Of a stretch of DNA of 64,000 nt, positions 1-9,027 are shown piece by piece. Numbering within the stretch: position 1 is the first letter of the stretch; the number at the start of each line of letters is the position of its first letter. Made by a program: the position numbers and the translations under genes. This DNA is from Nocardia amikacinitolerans NBRC 108937 (lineage in GTDB: Bacteria; Actinomycetota; Actinomycetes; Mycobacteriales; Mycobacteriaceae): positions 62,001 through 126,000 of the forward strand of contig NZ_BDAU01000034.1 in NCBI RefSeq assembly GCF_001612615.1, written 5' to 3'. The notes beneath the pieces were generated by a model that worked only from the letters and a program-made list of their open reading frames with translations, did no database searches and had not been told where the DNA came from.

Positions 1-772
1 CGTCGGACTTCGCGGTGCTGATGCTGTCCATGTAGCGCAGCGCGCCGAAGGTGGCGATCAGGATGAACGGCACCCAAACCAGCACCGAGAGCGTGATGCC
101 GAAGCGGTAGCCCGCCGGATCCTTGGCCGTGAGATGCGTGCCGAGGGTGATCAGCAGCGGAAGCACCAGCTGGGTCTGCGCGACGCCGAGGTTGCCGCCC
201 GCGGCGTTGATGCCAAGGGCCGCACCCTTCTTCCCTTCCGGGAAGAAGAACGAGATGTTGGCCATCGACGAGGAGAAGTTGCCGCCGCCGAAGCCGGCCA
301 GCGCCGCGAGCACCATGAACACCCACATCGGCGTGCCGGGCTGGTTCACGAAGTAGGCCAGGCCGAGCGTCGGGATGAGCAGCATCGCCGCGCTGAACGC
401 GGTGAAGGCGCGCCCGCCGAACTTCGGAATGGCGAAGGTGTACGGAATGCGCAGCGCCGCACCGACGAGCGTCGGGGTGGAGGTGAGCAGCAGCGCGTTG
501 CTGACGGCGACGGGGTTGCCCTTGCCGAGCCCGGCGAGGAAGTCGAAGCCCGCGGCGCCCATGCTGGTGACCACGGTGCCCCAGATGACCCACACGCTGA
601 AGCCGAGGTTCTCGGCGAAGACCGAGAAGGCCAGGTTCTTGCGCGCGGTCAGTTTCCCGCCCGATTCCCAGAACTTCAGGTTGTCCGGTTCCCAGTGGTC
701 CAGCCAGCGGCCACGCTTCTGGTGGCTGAACGATTCCGACTGCTGGCCGGTGGCAGCAACTGTGGCAGTCAT
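1..772 (-). CDS. narK: NarK-type nitrate/nitrite MFS transporter (C-terminus cut by window edge)
   Basis: This is the first 257 codons of an inner-membrane transporter, read leftward and running off the window. The start is ATG at 772, with a purine-rich ribosome site (GAGAGGAAG) a few bases upstream. The visible protein begins MTATVAATGQQSES and has several hydrophobic segments. Around residue 160 it carries the glycine-rich nitrate signature GFGGGNFSSSMANI, which is typical of NarK/NasA transporters. It resembles the second transporter at 3293-4747, so the locus has two paralogues. Nitrate uptake or nitrate/nitrite exchange is the family role; which paralogue does which cannot be read from sequence. 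A GTNAC-n6-GTNAC element lies about 210 bases upstream of the start. Confidence 0.92.
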   Translation of the reverse strand, partial: MTATVAATGQQSESFSHQKRGRWLDHWEPDNLKFWESGGKLTARKNLAFSVFAENLGFSVWVIWGTVVTSMGAAGFDFLAGLGKGNPVAVSNALLLTSTPTLVGAALRIPYTFAIPKFGGRAFTAFSAAMLLIPTLGLAYFVNQPGTPMWVFMVLAALAGFGGGNFSSSMANISFFFPEGKKGAALGINAAGGNLGVAQTQLVLPLLITLGTHLTAKDPAGYRFGITLSVLVWVPFILIATFGALRYMDSISTAKSD

Positions 773-985
773 CGGCTTCCTCTCGATTAGGCTCGACCGA
801 CCCTCATCGCGGCAATCGTCGCGCCGTTGCGACGTTGATTCGTCTCGGGACGCCCATCCAAGTCGGGGAGGGGCCGTCGAGTTGCCTTTGTACGGTCGAG
901 ACAAAGGTAGAAGCCAGTTGTTGCGGGCCCGTGGCCTTCGATGACGTTCCAGGCAAATCCGACTCACATGGGGGGAACGCCCTCA

Positions 986-1001
986 GTGACCAGTTGGTTA
1001 C
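986..1001. promoter_or_regulatory. GTNAC-n6-GTNAC element upstream of narK (minus)
   Basis: The bases GTGAC-CAGTTG-GTTAC form an imperfect palindrome whose half-sites have the GTNAC-n6 spacing of GlnR boxes, although the second half is GTNAC and not GAAAC. It lies between the GntR gene's end and the leftward narK. The arrangement recurs upstream of narG at 21372-21387. The assignment to GlnR, NnaR or the adjacent GntR protein is inference. Confidence 0.35.
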
Positions 1002-1031
1002 CTGGCGATCGCGGCGCGGGACCGGTCGGAA

Positions 1032-1703
1032 CTATCGGGCGTCCGGGTATTCCGCGATGAGCGATCCGAGGAAGCAGCGCGCGGCCTGCGCGGCGCGATC
1101 GGCGTCGCCGTCGACGACGGCCTGCACCAGTTCGTTGTGCTCGGCGTCGTAGGAATCGTCGGATTTCGAAGTCCGGGAGCGGATCACCTGTTCGATGGTG
1201 GGCAGCAGTGAGTCGTAGAACTCGAGATACACGGCGTTGTGGCTGGCGACCACGATCGCGCGGTGCAGCGCAACGTCGGCGGCGATGGCGCTGTGGGTGT
1301 CCGCGTCCCAGTGGTGGCTGCGTTCCTCGAGCAACCTGCGCAGGTTCGCGATGTCGGCGTCGTCGCGGCGGCGCGCGGCGAGCGCGGCGGCGGTGGTGTC
1401 CAGCGCGAGGCGCAGTTCGAGGACGTCGCGCTCCTCGGCGTCGGCGAAGTACTTGCCGAGGGTGCCGCCGACTTCCGAGGCCGCGATCACATAGGTGCCC
1501 GAACCTTGGCGGCGTTCCAGCATGCCCGCGTGCACGAGCGCCTGGACGGCCTCGCGCACCGTATTTCGGCCGGTGCCGGTGAGCTCGGTGAGCTCCGGCT
1601 CCGTCGGGATGCGGGAGCCGATAGCCCAACGGCCGGAACGTATTTCGGCACGCAGCTGTTCGGTTACCTGGGCGATGAGGCTGGTGCGCCGGACGGGTTG
1701 CAC
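1032..1703 (-). CDS. GntR family (FadR/FCD type) transcriptional regulator
   Basis: A 223-residue DNA-binding regulator. Residues about 8-75 form the GntR winged helix, with the recognition-helix region GTGRNTVREAVQALVHAGML at 43-62 and the wing RRQGSGTYV. Residues about 90-215 match an all-helical FCD effector domain, with likely metal or ligand histidines in ALHRAIVVAS and EHNELVQAV. The start is GTG at 1703 (protein MQPVRRTS). It is divergent from the MFS transporter at 1769, with only about 65 bases between the starts, so it probably represses that transporter and itself. The effector is unknown; FCD regulators usually sense small carboxylates. Confidence 0.88.
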   Translation of the reverse strand: MQPVRRTSLIAQVTEQLRAEIRSGRWAIGSRIPTEPELTELTGTGRNTVREAVQALVHAGMLERRQGSGTYVIAASEVGGTLGKYFADAEERDVLELRLALDTTAAALAARRRDDADIANLRRLLEERSHHWDADTHSAIAADVALHRAIVVASHNAVYLEFYDSLLPTIEQVIRSRTSKSDDSYDAEHNELVQAVVDGDADRAAQAARCFLGSLIAEYPDAR

Positions 1704-1732
1704 CGAAACAGAGTACCGCCCGTCACAAATTG

Positions 1733-1762
1733 TTGCCGCCGATCATGGGGTCATCCTATGAT
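1733..1762 (+). promoter_or_regulatory. Leaderless promoter with embedded inverted repeat (candidate GntR operator)
   Basis: A -35-like TTGCCG (1733-1738), an 18-base spacer and a near-consensus -10 TATGAT (1757-1762) end six bases before the GTG at 1769, so the transcript would begin at or next to the start codon. The -10 lies inside a small inverted repeat TCAT-CCT-ATGA (1751-1761), and a wider ATCAT/ATGAT pair spans 1742-1762. This is a natural place for the divergent GntR protein to bind. The promoter reading comes from the sequence; operator identity is inference. Confidence 0.45.
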
Positions 1763-1768
1763 TTCTCG

Positions 1769-3028
1769 GTGACAGCGACCCTCTCGAACACCGCGACCCG
1801 CCAGGATTCCGCCGTTCTCGAGCAGCGCAAGCGCGCGCTCGTCGAGGGTCGACTACTCGTCCTGACCGCGATCGTGATGTCCGCACTGGTCCTGCGCGTC
1901 GCCGTCACGGCGTTCAGTCCGCTTGCCGAGCGGATCGGCGCGGACATCGGCTACTCGACCGCGGTCGTCGGCGTCTTCGGCATGATTCCGACCGCGATGT
2001 TCGCCCTCTCCGGCCTGCTGACCCCGATCCTGGTGCGCCGCCTCGGCCTGGAGCGGACCGCGCTGACCGCGATGGTGATGGCAGGCCTCGGCATGCTGAT
2101 CCGGGCCATGACGCACGGCACCGCCGAGCTGCTGATCTTCTCCGCGCTCGCGCTCGGCGGCATGGGCATCGGCAACGTGGTGATCCCGCCGCTGGTCAAG
2201 CGGTACTTCCCGGACCGGCTCGCGGTCATCAGCTCGCTCTACATCACCATGGTGCAACTCGGCACCGTCGTGCCCGCGCTGATCGCCGTGCCGGTCGCCG
2301 AGGCACACGGCTGGCGGATCTCGATCGGTCTGTGGGCGCTGCTCGGTTTCGCCGCCGCGCTGCCGTGGATCAAAGTGCTGCGCGATCGGCGCGGCCGCGA
2401 CGTGGCCGATACCACCGGTTTGCCCGCCGACGGCGAAGAGCCGGCGGGCCGTGTCTGGCGTTCGCCGGTCGCCTGGGGCATGGCGGGCATGTTCGGCATG
2501 ACCTCGCTGACCACCTACGCGATCTTCGCCTGGCTGCCCAAGATCCTGAGCGAAGCGGGCGCGAGCGCGGCGTTCGGCGGCACCATGGTCGGCCTGTTCG
2601 CTCTTGTCGGTCTGGTGGCCGCGCTCTCGGCGCCGACGATCGTCGCGCGCTTCCGCAATCCGTTCCCCGTTGTCGTCGGCTGCGCGGCCTTGTTCTTCAC
2701 CGCCTTCGCCGGCCTGCTGATCGCGCCGATGAGCGCGCCCGTGCTGTGGGTGCTGATCCTCGGCCTCGGCCCGAGCACCTTCCCGATGGCGCTCACCCTC
2801 ATCAATCTGCGCACCAAGACCCCGCGCGGCTCGGCGGCGTTGTCCGGTTTCACCCAGGGCGTCGGTTACGCGGTGGCGTGCGCGGGTCCGTTGCTGTTCG
2901 GCATGCTGCACACCGCGACGGGCGGCTGGCTCGCGCCGTTCGCGATGCTGAGCCTCGCGGTGCTTGTGTTGCTGGCGGGCGCGTGGCAGGCGTGCAAGCC
3001 GCGCATGCTCGAGGACACCTGGAACTGA
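1769..3028 (+). CDS. MFS transporter, CynX/NimT (cyanate permease-like) family
   Basis: A 419-residue transporter with about 12 hydrophobic segments. It has the MFS loop LVRRLGLERTA after the second segment and resembles the CynX/NimT/YeaN branch (anion or small organic acid permeases). GTG 1769 is chosen as the start because a good -10 sits six bases before it. TTG 1730 and ATG 1745 are in frame but would place the promoter inside the gene. Its divergent partner is a GntR/FCD regulator. The substrate is unknown; the position between two nitrate transporters could suggest a nitrogen-containing anion such as cyanate, but that is context inference only. Confidence 0.8.
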   Translation: MTATLSNTATRQDSAVLEQRKRALVEGRLLVLTAIVMSALVLRVAVTAFSPLAERIGADIGYSTAVVGVFGMIPTAMFALSGLLTPILVRRLGLERTALTAMVMAGLGMLIRAMTHGTAELLIFSALALGGMGIGNVVIPPLVKRYFPDRLAVISSLYITMVQLGTVVPALIAVPVAEAHGWRISIGLWALLGFAAALPWIKVLRDRRGRDVADTTGLPADGEEPAGRVWRSPVAWGMAGMFGMTSLTTYAIFAWLPKILSEAGASAAFGGTMVGLFALVGLVAALSAPTIVARFRNPFPVVVGCAALFFTAFAGLLIAPMSAPVLWVLILGLGPSTFPMALTLINLRTKTPRGSAALSGFTQGVGYAVACAGPLLFGMLHTATGGWLAPFAMLSLAVLVLLAGAWQACKPRMLEDTWN

Positions 3029-3127
3029 TCCGGCGGAATCTCCCGGTTCGAGTTGCGTGCCGGTGCGGCCCGGCGCATGCTGTGCGCGTCACACCTCACC
3101 GGCCGCTGTGCGCGAGATCGGCTGTTT

Positions 3128-3164
3128 GTCACCCGTGGAAACGCTTGTGTCACACGGGTGAAAC
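3128..3164 (+). promoter_or_regulatory. Tandem GlnR-box-like array upstream of narK-nirBD
   Basis: Four half-sites occur in a row: GTCAC (3128), GAAAC (3138), GTCAC (3149), GAAAC (3160). The spacers are 5, 6 and 6 bases. The actinobacterial GlnR consensus, as established in Streptomyces and mycobacteria, is GTNAC-n6-GAAAC repeated with six-base spacers, so the second box is perfect and the first has one base fewer. A further GAAAC (3173-3177) follows. The array lies about 130-165 bases before the transporter start. It implies activation under nitrogen limitation, probably together with the NnaR protein encoded downstream. Confidence 0.68.
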
Positions 3165-3292
3165 ATAACGTTGAAACTCACCCCGAAACCCGGGGAATCG
3201 TGAGCAACCGTTGATTTGGCGGTCATTTACCGCAGCATTTCGGCAATACCTGTTTCCTACCGTTGGGGCCAACCGATTTTGGGAGGCCCTTG

Positions 3293-4747
3293 TTGAGCAC
3301 GCTGACGCGTAACCACAACATCGAGCACTGGGATGCCGAGGACGTCGCGGCCTGGGAGGCGGGCGGCAAAGACATTGCCAAGCGCAACCTGATCTGGTCG
3401 GTCTTCGCCGAGCACGTCGGATTCTCGGTCTGGTCGATCTGGTCGGTGATGGTGCTGTTCATGCCCGCCGACAAGTTCGGCATCGATCCCGCGGGCAAGT
3501 TCTTCCTCGTCGCGATGCCGACGCTGGTCGGCGCGTTCCTGCGCATTCCCTACACCGTGGCCACCGCCCGGTTCGGCGGACGCAACTGGACCATCTTCAG
3601 CGCGCTCATGCTGCTGATCCCGACGCTGTTGACGCTGTACTTCATCAACCAGCCGGGCACTTCCTACACCACCTTCATGATCGTGGCGGCGTTCGCGGGC
3701 TTCGGCGGCGGCAACTTCGCCTCCTCGATGACCAACATCAACGCCTTCTACCCGCAGCGGCTCAAGGGCTGGGCACTTGGCCTGAACGCGGGCGGCGGCA
3801 ACATCGGTGTTCCGGTCATCCAACTGCTCGGCCTGCTGGTCATCGCGACCCTCGGCGACGGCTACGCCTCGCTGATCTGCGCGATCTACCTGGTCCTTGT
3901 CGCGCTGGCAGGTGTCGGCGCCGCGCTCTACATGGACAACCTGAAGAACCAGAAGGCCGACCTGTCCTCCATGGTCACGGCCCTGAAGGTGCCGCAGTCC
4001 TGGGCCATCGCCTTCCTTTACATCGGCACTTTCGGTTCGTTCATCGGTTACAGCTTCGCTTTCGGTCAGATCCTGCAGATCAGCTTCAAGGCGGGCGGCG
4101 ACACCGCCGCGCAGGCCGCGCTGCACGCCGCGTCGATCGCCTTCATCGGTCCGCTGCTCGGTTCGCTGGCCCGGCCGTACGGCGGCAAGCTGGCCGACCG
4201 GATCGGCGGCAGCAAGGTCAGCTTGTACGTCTTCGGCGCCATGATGGCGGCCGCGCTAGTGGTCGGTCTGGCCAGCACTGTCGCCGACGGCAACGACGGT
4301 GTCGCAAGCGGTGGCGTGATGGCTGTGCTGGTCATCGGCTTCATCGCCCTGTTCGTGCTCTCCGGCTTCGGCAACGGGGCGGTCACCAAGATCATCCCGT
4401 CGGTCTTCGACGCCAAGTCGAAGAGCCTGGACGCGAGCCCTGCCGAGCAGGCCGCATGGTCGCAGAACACCTCCGGCGCGCTCATCGGCTTCGTCGGCGC
4501 GATCGGCACGCTCGGCGGCGTCGGCATCAACCTGGTGCTGCGCACCTCCTACGCCTCGACCAACTCGGCCACCACCGCCTTCTGGGTGTTCATGGCCTTC
4601 TACGTGGTCTGCGCCGCGGTGACCTGGTTGGTCTTCCTCCGCCGTCCCACCATGGCCGTCGACAGCGATGTCGTGCACGAGGCCGAGGCGCTTGTCCTCG
4701 AGGCAGAGGCTGCCGCAACCAAGTCCAACTCGTCGGCTCGCGCCTGA
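3293..4747 (+). CDS. narK: NarK-type nitrate/nitrite MFS transporter
   Basis: A 484-residue inner-membrane transporter. The first nitrate signature GFGGGNFASSMTNIN lies near residue 138 and the second, GFGNGAVTKIIP, near residue 358; both are characteristic of NarK/NasA proteins. The start is TTG 3293 because GGGAGG (3281-3286) sits six bases upstream. An upstream in-frame TTG at 3263 has no ribosome site. It is the first gene of the nitrite-assimilation operon, with nirB starting 28 bases after its stop, so nitrate/nitrite import for assimilation is the likely role. GlnR-box-like elements precede it. Confidence 0.93.
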   Translation: MSTLTRNHNIEHWDAEDVAAWEAGGKDIAKRNLIWSVFAEHVGFSVWSIWSVMVLFMPADKFGIDPAGKFFLVAMPTLVGAFLRIPYTVATARFGGRNWTIFSALMLLIPTLLTLYFINQPGTSYTTFMIVAAFAGFGGGNFASSMTNINAFYPQRLKGWALGLNAGGGNIGVPVIQLLGLLVIATLGDGYASLICAIYLVLVALAGVGAALYMDNLKNQKADLSSMVTALKVPQSWAIAFLYIGTFGSFIGYSFAFGQILQISFKAGGDTAAQAALHAASIAFIGPLLGSLARPYGGKLADRIGGSKVSLYVFGAMMAAALVVGLASTVADGNDGVASGGVMAVLVIGFIALFVLSGFGNGAVTKIIPSVFDAKSKSLDASPAEQAAWSQNTSGALIGFVGAIGTLGGVGINLVLRTSYASTNSATTAFWVFMAFYVVCAAVTWLVFLRRPTMAVDSDVVHEAEALVLEAEAAATKSNSSARA

Positions 4748-4775
4748 CGCCCGAACCATTCCCAGGGAGGTCACC

Positions 4776-7316
4776 ATGAACCCCACAGTCGATCCCGCCC
4801 AGCGCAAGACAGCGGTGGTCGTCGGCCACGGCATGGTCGGGCACCGTTTCGTCGAGGCACTTCGCTCGCGTGACGAAGCCGACCAGTGGCAGATCGTCAT
4901 CCTCAGCGAGGAGCAGCTGCCCGCCTACGACCGCGTCGGACTCTCGTCCTACGTCGGCAGCTGGGATCCGAGCCTGCTCGCGCTGCCCGGCAACGAGTAC
5001 GCCGGTGACGCACTCGTCGAGCTGCGCCTCGGCCAGCGCGCCGAGAGCATCGACCGCGACGCGCGCAAGGTCGTCACCTCGGCGGGCGACACCATCGCCT
5101 ACGACGCGCTGGTGCTGGCCACCGGGTCCTACGCCTTCGTGCCGCCGGTGCCCGGCCACGACCTGGACGGCTGCTTCGTCTACCGCACCATCGAGGACCT
5201 GGACGGGATCCGCGCCACCGCGGAGGCGGCCGGTCCCGGCGCGGTCGGCGTGGTGATCGGCGGCGGTCTGCTCGGCTTGGAGGCGGCCAACGCGCTGCGC
5301 CTGCTCGGCATGACCCCGCACGTCATCGAGTTCAACGACCGGCTGATGCCCGCGCAGGTCGACGCGGGCGGCGGCGCGATCCTGGAGCGCTTGGTCACCG
5401 ACCTCGGCCTGAACGTGCACACCGGCGTCGGCACCCAGTCGATCGAGGCAGCGGGTGACGGCAAGCTCAAGCTGACCCTCTCCGACGAGTCGACCATCGA
5501 CAACGCCTCGCTCGTGGTGTTCTCCGCGGGCATCCGTCCCCGCGACCAGATCGCCCGCGACGCGGGCATCGAGGTCGGTCCGCGCGGCGGCATCGTCACC
5601 GACCTGGGTCTGCAGACCTCGGACCCGAACATCTGGGCCATCGGTGAGTGCGCCGCGGTCGAGGGCGTCTGCTACGGCCTGGTCGCCCCCGGCTACAGCA
5701 CCGCCGAGGTGGTGGCCGACCGGCTGCTCGGCGGCGCCGGCGAATTCCCCGGCGCCGACATGTCCACCAAGCTGAAGCTGCTCGGCGTCGACGTGGCCAG
5801 CTTCGGTGACGCGCACGGCACCACCGAGGGCGCGCTGTCGGTCGTGCTGCACGACGCGGCCAAGGGCACCTACGCCAAGCTCGTCGTCTCCGACGACGCG
5901 CAGATCCTGCTCGGCGGCATCCTGGTCGGCGACGCGTCCGCGTACTCCGCGCTGCGTCCGCTGGTCGGCCGTCCGCTGCCCGCCGATCCCGCCTCGTTGA
6001 TCTCCCCGGCGGGCGCGGAACTCGGCGCGGACGCCCTGCCCGACGACGCCCAGATCTGCTCCTGCAACAACGTCAGCAAGGGCGCGATCTGCGGCGCCAT
6101 CGCCGAGGGCGCTTGCGACGTGCCCGCCATCAAGAGCTGCACCAACGCGGGCACCTCCTGCGGTGGCTGCGTGCCGATGCTCAAGAAGCTGCTCGAGCAG
6201 TCCGGCGTCGAGGTCTCCAAGTCGCTGTGCGAGCACTTCACCCAGTCGCGCGCCGAGCTGTTCCAGATCGTTCAGGTCACCGGCATCCGCACCTTCTCGG
6301 GCCTGATCGCCAAGTACGGCAAGGGCACCGGCTGCGACATCTGCAAGCCGACCGTGGCCTCCATCCTCGCCTCCACCTCGAGCGACCACATTCTCGACGG
6401 TGAGCAGGCCGCGCTGCAGGACACCAACGACCACTTCCTTGCCAACCTGCAGAAGAACGGCACCTACTCGGTGGTGCCTCGGATGCCCGGCGGTGAGGTG
6501 ACCGCCGAGCAGCTGATCACCATCGGCGAGGTGGCCAAGGAATTCGGCCTCTACGTCAAGGTCACCGGCGGCCAGCGCATCGACCTGTTCGGCGCGCGCG
6601 TCGAGCAGTTGCCGCGGATCTGGCAGCGTCTGGTGGACGCGGGCATGGAATCCGGCCACGCGTACGGCAAGTCGCTGCGCACCGTCAAGAGCTGCGTCGG
6701 CTCCACCTGGTGCCGCTACGGCCAGCAGGACTCGGTCGGCATGGCCGTGCTGCTCGAAAAGCGTTACCGCGGACTGCGTTCCCCGCACAAGCTGAAGCTG
6801 GCCGTGTCCGGCTGCGCCCGCGAATGCGCCGAGGCGCGGGGCAAGGACGTCGGCGTGATCGCGACCGAGAACGGTTGGAACCTCTACGTCGGCGGCAACG
6901 GCGGTCTGACGCCGAAGCACGCGGTGCTGCTTGCCGGTGAGCTCGACGACGAGACGCTGATCAAGTACATCGACCGCTACCTGATGTTCTACATCCGCAC
7001 CGCCGACCGGCTGCAGCGCACCGCGCCGTGGCAGGAGGCGCTCGAGGGCGGCATGGACTACCTCAAGGCGGTCATCTGCGAGGACAGCCTCGGTATCGCC
7101 GACGAGCTGGAGGCCGCCATGGCCAAGCACGTCGACGGTTACAAGGACGAGTGGGCCGCGGTGCTCGAGGACGAGGAGAAGCTCTCCCGCTTCGTCTCCT
7201 TCGTCAACGCGCCGGCGGAGGCCGACCCGACGATCTCGTTCGACGACAGCGGCGAGCGGAAGGTGCCGGTGCTGTTGGGTGTGCCACAAATGCCGGCCGC
7301 CACGCACGGGAAATAA
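4776..7316 (+). CDS. nirB: NAD(P)H nitrite reductase, large subunit
   Basis: An 846-residue cytoplasmic enzyme that reduces nitrite to ammonium with NAD(P)H, using FAD, sirohaem and iron-sulphur clusters. A FAD-binding Rossmann motif (GHGMVG, residues 17-22) is followed by an NAD(P)-binding motif (GGGLLGLE, about 162). A BFD-like [2Fe-2S] site has C428, C430, C462 and C465. The nitrite/sulphite reductase domain carries the sirohaem/[4Fe-4S] ligands C640, C646 (SCVGSTWCRYG) and C680, C684 (SGCARECAEA). All key cysteines are present. The start is ATG 4776, with AGGGAGG about seven bases upstream. nirD follows after 64 bases. A cofactor chelatase for sirohaem is encoded in the same operon. Confidence 0.96.
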   Translation: MNPTVDPAQRKTAVVVGHGMVGHRFVEALRSRDEADQWQIVILSEEQLPAYDRVGLSSYVGSWDPSLLALPGNEYAGDALVELRLGQRAESIDRDARKVVTSAGDTIAYDALVLATGSYAFVPPVPGHDLDGCFVYRTIEDLDGIRATAEAAGPGAVGVVIGGGLLGLEAANALRLLGMTPHVIEFNDRLMPAQVDAGGGAILERLVTDLGLNVHTGVGTQSIEAAGDGKLKLTLSDESTIDNASLVVFSAGIRPRDQIARDAGIEVGPRGGIVTDLGLQTSDPNIWAIGECAAVEGVCYGLVAPGYSTAEVVADRLLGGAGEFPGADMSTKLKLLGVDVASFGDAHGTTEGALSVVLHDAAKGTYAKLVVSDDAQILLGGILVGDASAYSALRPLVGRPLPADPASLISPAGAELGADALPDDAQICSCNNVSKGAICGAIAEGACDVPAIKSCTNAGTSCGGCVPMLKKLLEQSGVEVSKSLCEHFTQSRAELFQIVQVTGIRTFSGLIAKYGKGTGCDICKPTVASILASTSSDHILDGEQAALQDTNDHFLANLQKNGTYSVVPRMPGGEVTAEQLITIGEVAKEFGLYVKVTGGQRIDLFGARVEQLPRIWQRLVDAGMESGHAYGKSLRTVKSCVGSTWCRYGQQDSVGMAVLLEKRYRGLRSPHKLKLAVSGCARECAEARGKDVGVIATENGWNLYVGGNGGLTPKHAVLLAGELDDETLIKYIDRYLMFYIRTADRLQRTAPWQEALEGGMDYLKAVICEDSLGIADELEAAMAKHVDGYKDEWAAVLEDEEKLSRFVSFVNAPAEADPTISFDDSGERKVPVLLGVPQMPAATHGK

Positions 7317-7380
7317 CGACTTAACCGTGCGGAAACAGGACGCCGGTACCAATGAGTAAGGCGTTCGGAGGAGGAACCCG

Positions 7381-7776
7381 ATGACCGTGATCGATACACC
7401 CAGCATCTCGCCAGCTACGGCCACCGGTTGGACGCAAGCGTGCCGACTCGACTATTTGATCCCAGGCCGCGGCGTTGCGGTATTGCTGAAGGGTGGCCAG
7501 CAGGCCGCACTGTTCCGACTGACCGACGGCAGCGTGTACGCCGTCGGCAATATCGATCCGTTCGGTCGCGCGGCCGTGATGTCGCGCGGGATCGTCGGTG
7601 ATCGCGGCGGCGTGCCCGTCGTGGCCTCGCCGCTGCTGAAGCAGGCGTTCTCGTTGCTCGATGGGCATTGCCTGGACGATGAATCGGCGGCGCTGCCGGT
7701 GTACGCGGTGCGGGTCGACGACGGCATCGTTTCGGTTTCCAACGAGCCGGTCGCGCTCGATTCCTCGGACGGATGA
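7381..7776 (+). CDS. nirD: Nitrite reductase small subunit, Rieske-like fold
   Basis: A 131-residue partner of NirB with the NirD version of the Rieske fold. The expected core (YAVGNIDPFGRA, SPLLKQAFSLLDGHCLDD, LPVYAVRVDDG) is present. The CxH/CxxH ligand pairs of true Rieske proteins are absent, as is normal for NirD, so it should hold no cluster and is thought to stabilise the complex. The start is ATG 7381, preceded by GGAGGA. The next gene begins six bases after its stop, consistent with one transcript. Confidence 0.93.
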   Translation: MTVIDTPSISPATATGWTQACRLDYLIPGRGVAVLLKGGQQAALFRLTDGSVYAVGNIDPFGRAAVMSRGIVGDRGGVPVVASPLLKQAFSLLDGHCLDDESAALPVYAVRVDDGIVSVSNEPVALDSSDG

Positions 7777-7782
7777 GCATCC

Positions 7783-9027
7783 ATGACGACAACTGAAGCG
7801 GGCGCTTGTCTCGCCGGATTCACGGTCGGCATCACGGCGGCGCGGCGAGCCGAGGAGTTCGCCACCCTGTTGACCAGAAGGGGCGCCACCATTGTGTCGG
7901 CGCCGGCCATCCGGATCATTCCGCTGGCCGACGACAACGAATTGGAGCGCGTCACAAGGACTCTCGTCGCCGAGCCGCCGCAGATCACCGTCGCCACCAC
8001 CGGCATCGGCTTCCGCGGCTGGATGGAGGCGGCCGAAGGCTGGGGACTGGCCGAGGAGCTGCGCAGCACGCTGGCCGCCACCCGCATGCTGGCGCGCGGC
8101 CCGAAAGCCAAGGGCGCCATCCGCGCCGCGGAACTGCGCGAGGAATGGTCGCCCGCCTCCGAGTCGTCGGCCGAGGTGCTCGATCACCTGCTTGCCGAGG
8201 GCGTTGAGGGTGTGCGCATCGCGGTGCAGCTGCACGGCGCGACCACCGAGTGGGAGCCGGTACCGGACTTCTGCGAGGTATTGCGTTGTGCCGGAGCGGA
8301 TGTCGTTCCGGTGCCGGTGTATCGCTGGACCCCGCCCGCCGATCAGGGCCCGATGGACCAGCTGATCGAGGCCATCGTCACCGCGAGCCTGGACTGTGTG
8401 ACCTTCACCAGCGCGCCCGCCGTGGCGTCGATGTTGATGCGCGCCAAGGAAACCGGGCTGCTGGAGGGCGTGCTGCACGCCCTGCGCGGCCGGGTGCTCG
8501 CGGCCTGCGTCGGCCCGATCACCGCGGCGCCGCTGGAAGAGCTCGGCGTGCCGACCTCGATGCCGGGGCGGGCGCGACTGGGTGCGCTGGCCAGGCACGT
8601 CGCCGAGGAATTGCCGAGGCGAGCCAGCCGAATTCAGGCCGCGGGGCACAACATCAGCGTGCGCGGCGCGTGCGTCGTGGTCGACGGTCAGGTGCGTCAG
8701 CTCGCGCCCGCGCCGATGGCGCTGATGCGTTCGCTGGCTCGCCAGCCCGGTCGCGTCGTGTCCCGCGAGGATCTGCTCTCCGCGCTGCCCGGCGGCGGTG
8801 ACGACACGCACGCCGTGGAGACCGCGATCGCCAGGCTGCGCGCCGGACTCGGCACGCCGAAGGCGATCCAGACCGTGGTCAAGCGCGGCTACCGGCTCGC
8901 CTTGGACGCCGCCGAGTGCACCGACAACAATCCGCGCCAGGTGCCGCAAGCGCGGCCGCAGGTGCCCGGCGTCGGCTCGCCCGCGCGTGCCCCCAAGTAC
9001 GCTCCGCAACCGATGGGGACCTGGTGA
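7783..9027 (+). CDS. nnaR: NnaR-type regulator: HemD-like domain fused to winged helix
   Basis: A 414-residue two-domain protein. Residues about 1-270 match uroporphyrinogen-III synthase (HemD), starting GFTVGITAARRAEEF. Residues about 285-370 form an OmpR-type winged helix (LAPAPMALMRSLARQPGRVV, SREDLLSALP, VVKRGYRLAL). This architecture belongs to NnaR, which in mycobacteria and Streptomyces works with GlnR to activate nitrate/nitrite assimilation genes. Its position inside the nirBD operon fits that role better than haem synthesis. The last ~45 residues are proline-rich and probably disordered. The next gene overlaps the stop by four bases. Whether the HemD domain keeps catalytic activity cannot be told. 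Confidence 0.85.
   Translation: MTTTEAGACLAGFTVGITAARRAEEFATLLTRRGATIVSAPAIRIIPLADDNELERVTRTLVAEPPQITVATTGIGFRGWMEAAEGWGLAEELRSTLAATRMLARGPKAKGAIRAAELREEWSPASESSAEVLDHLLAEGVEGVRIAVQLHGATTEWEPVPDFCEVLRCAGADVVPVPVYRWTPPADQGPMDQLIEAIVTASLDCVTFTSAPAVASMLMRAKETGLLEGVLHALRGRVLAACVGPITAAPLEELGVPTSMPGRARLGALARHVAEELPRRASRIQAAGHNISVRGACVVVDGQVRQLAPAPMALMRSLARQPGRVVSREDLLSALPGGGDDTHAVETAIARLRAGLGTPKAIQTVVKRGYRLALDAAECTDNNPRQVPQARPQVPGVGSPARAPKYAPQPMGTW

Noticed and set aside
4590..7424. Long minus-strand open frame (944 codons) antisense to nirB
   Set aside because: It is a mirror of the GC-rich nirB codons; its composition is repetitive Val/Gly/Arg/His and no motif is present, whereas nirB has all cofactor motifs.
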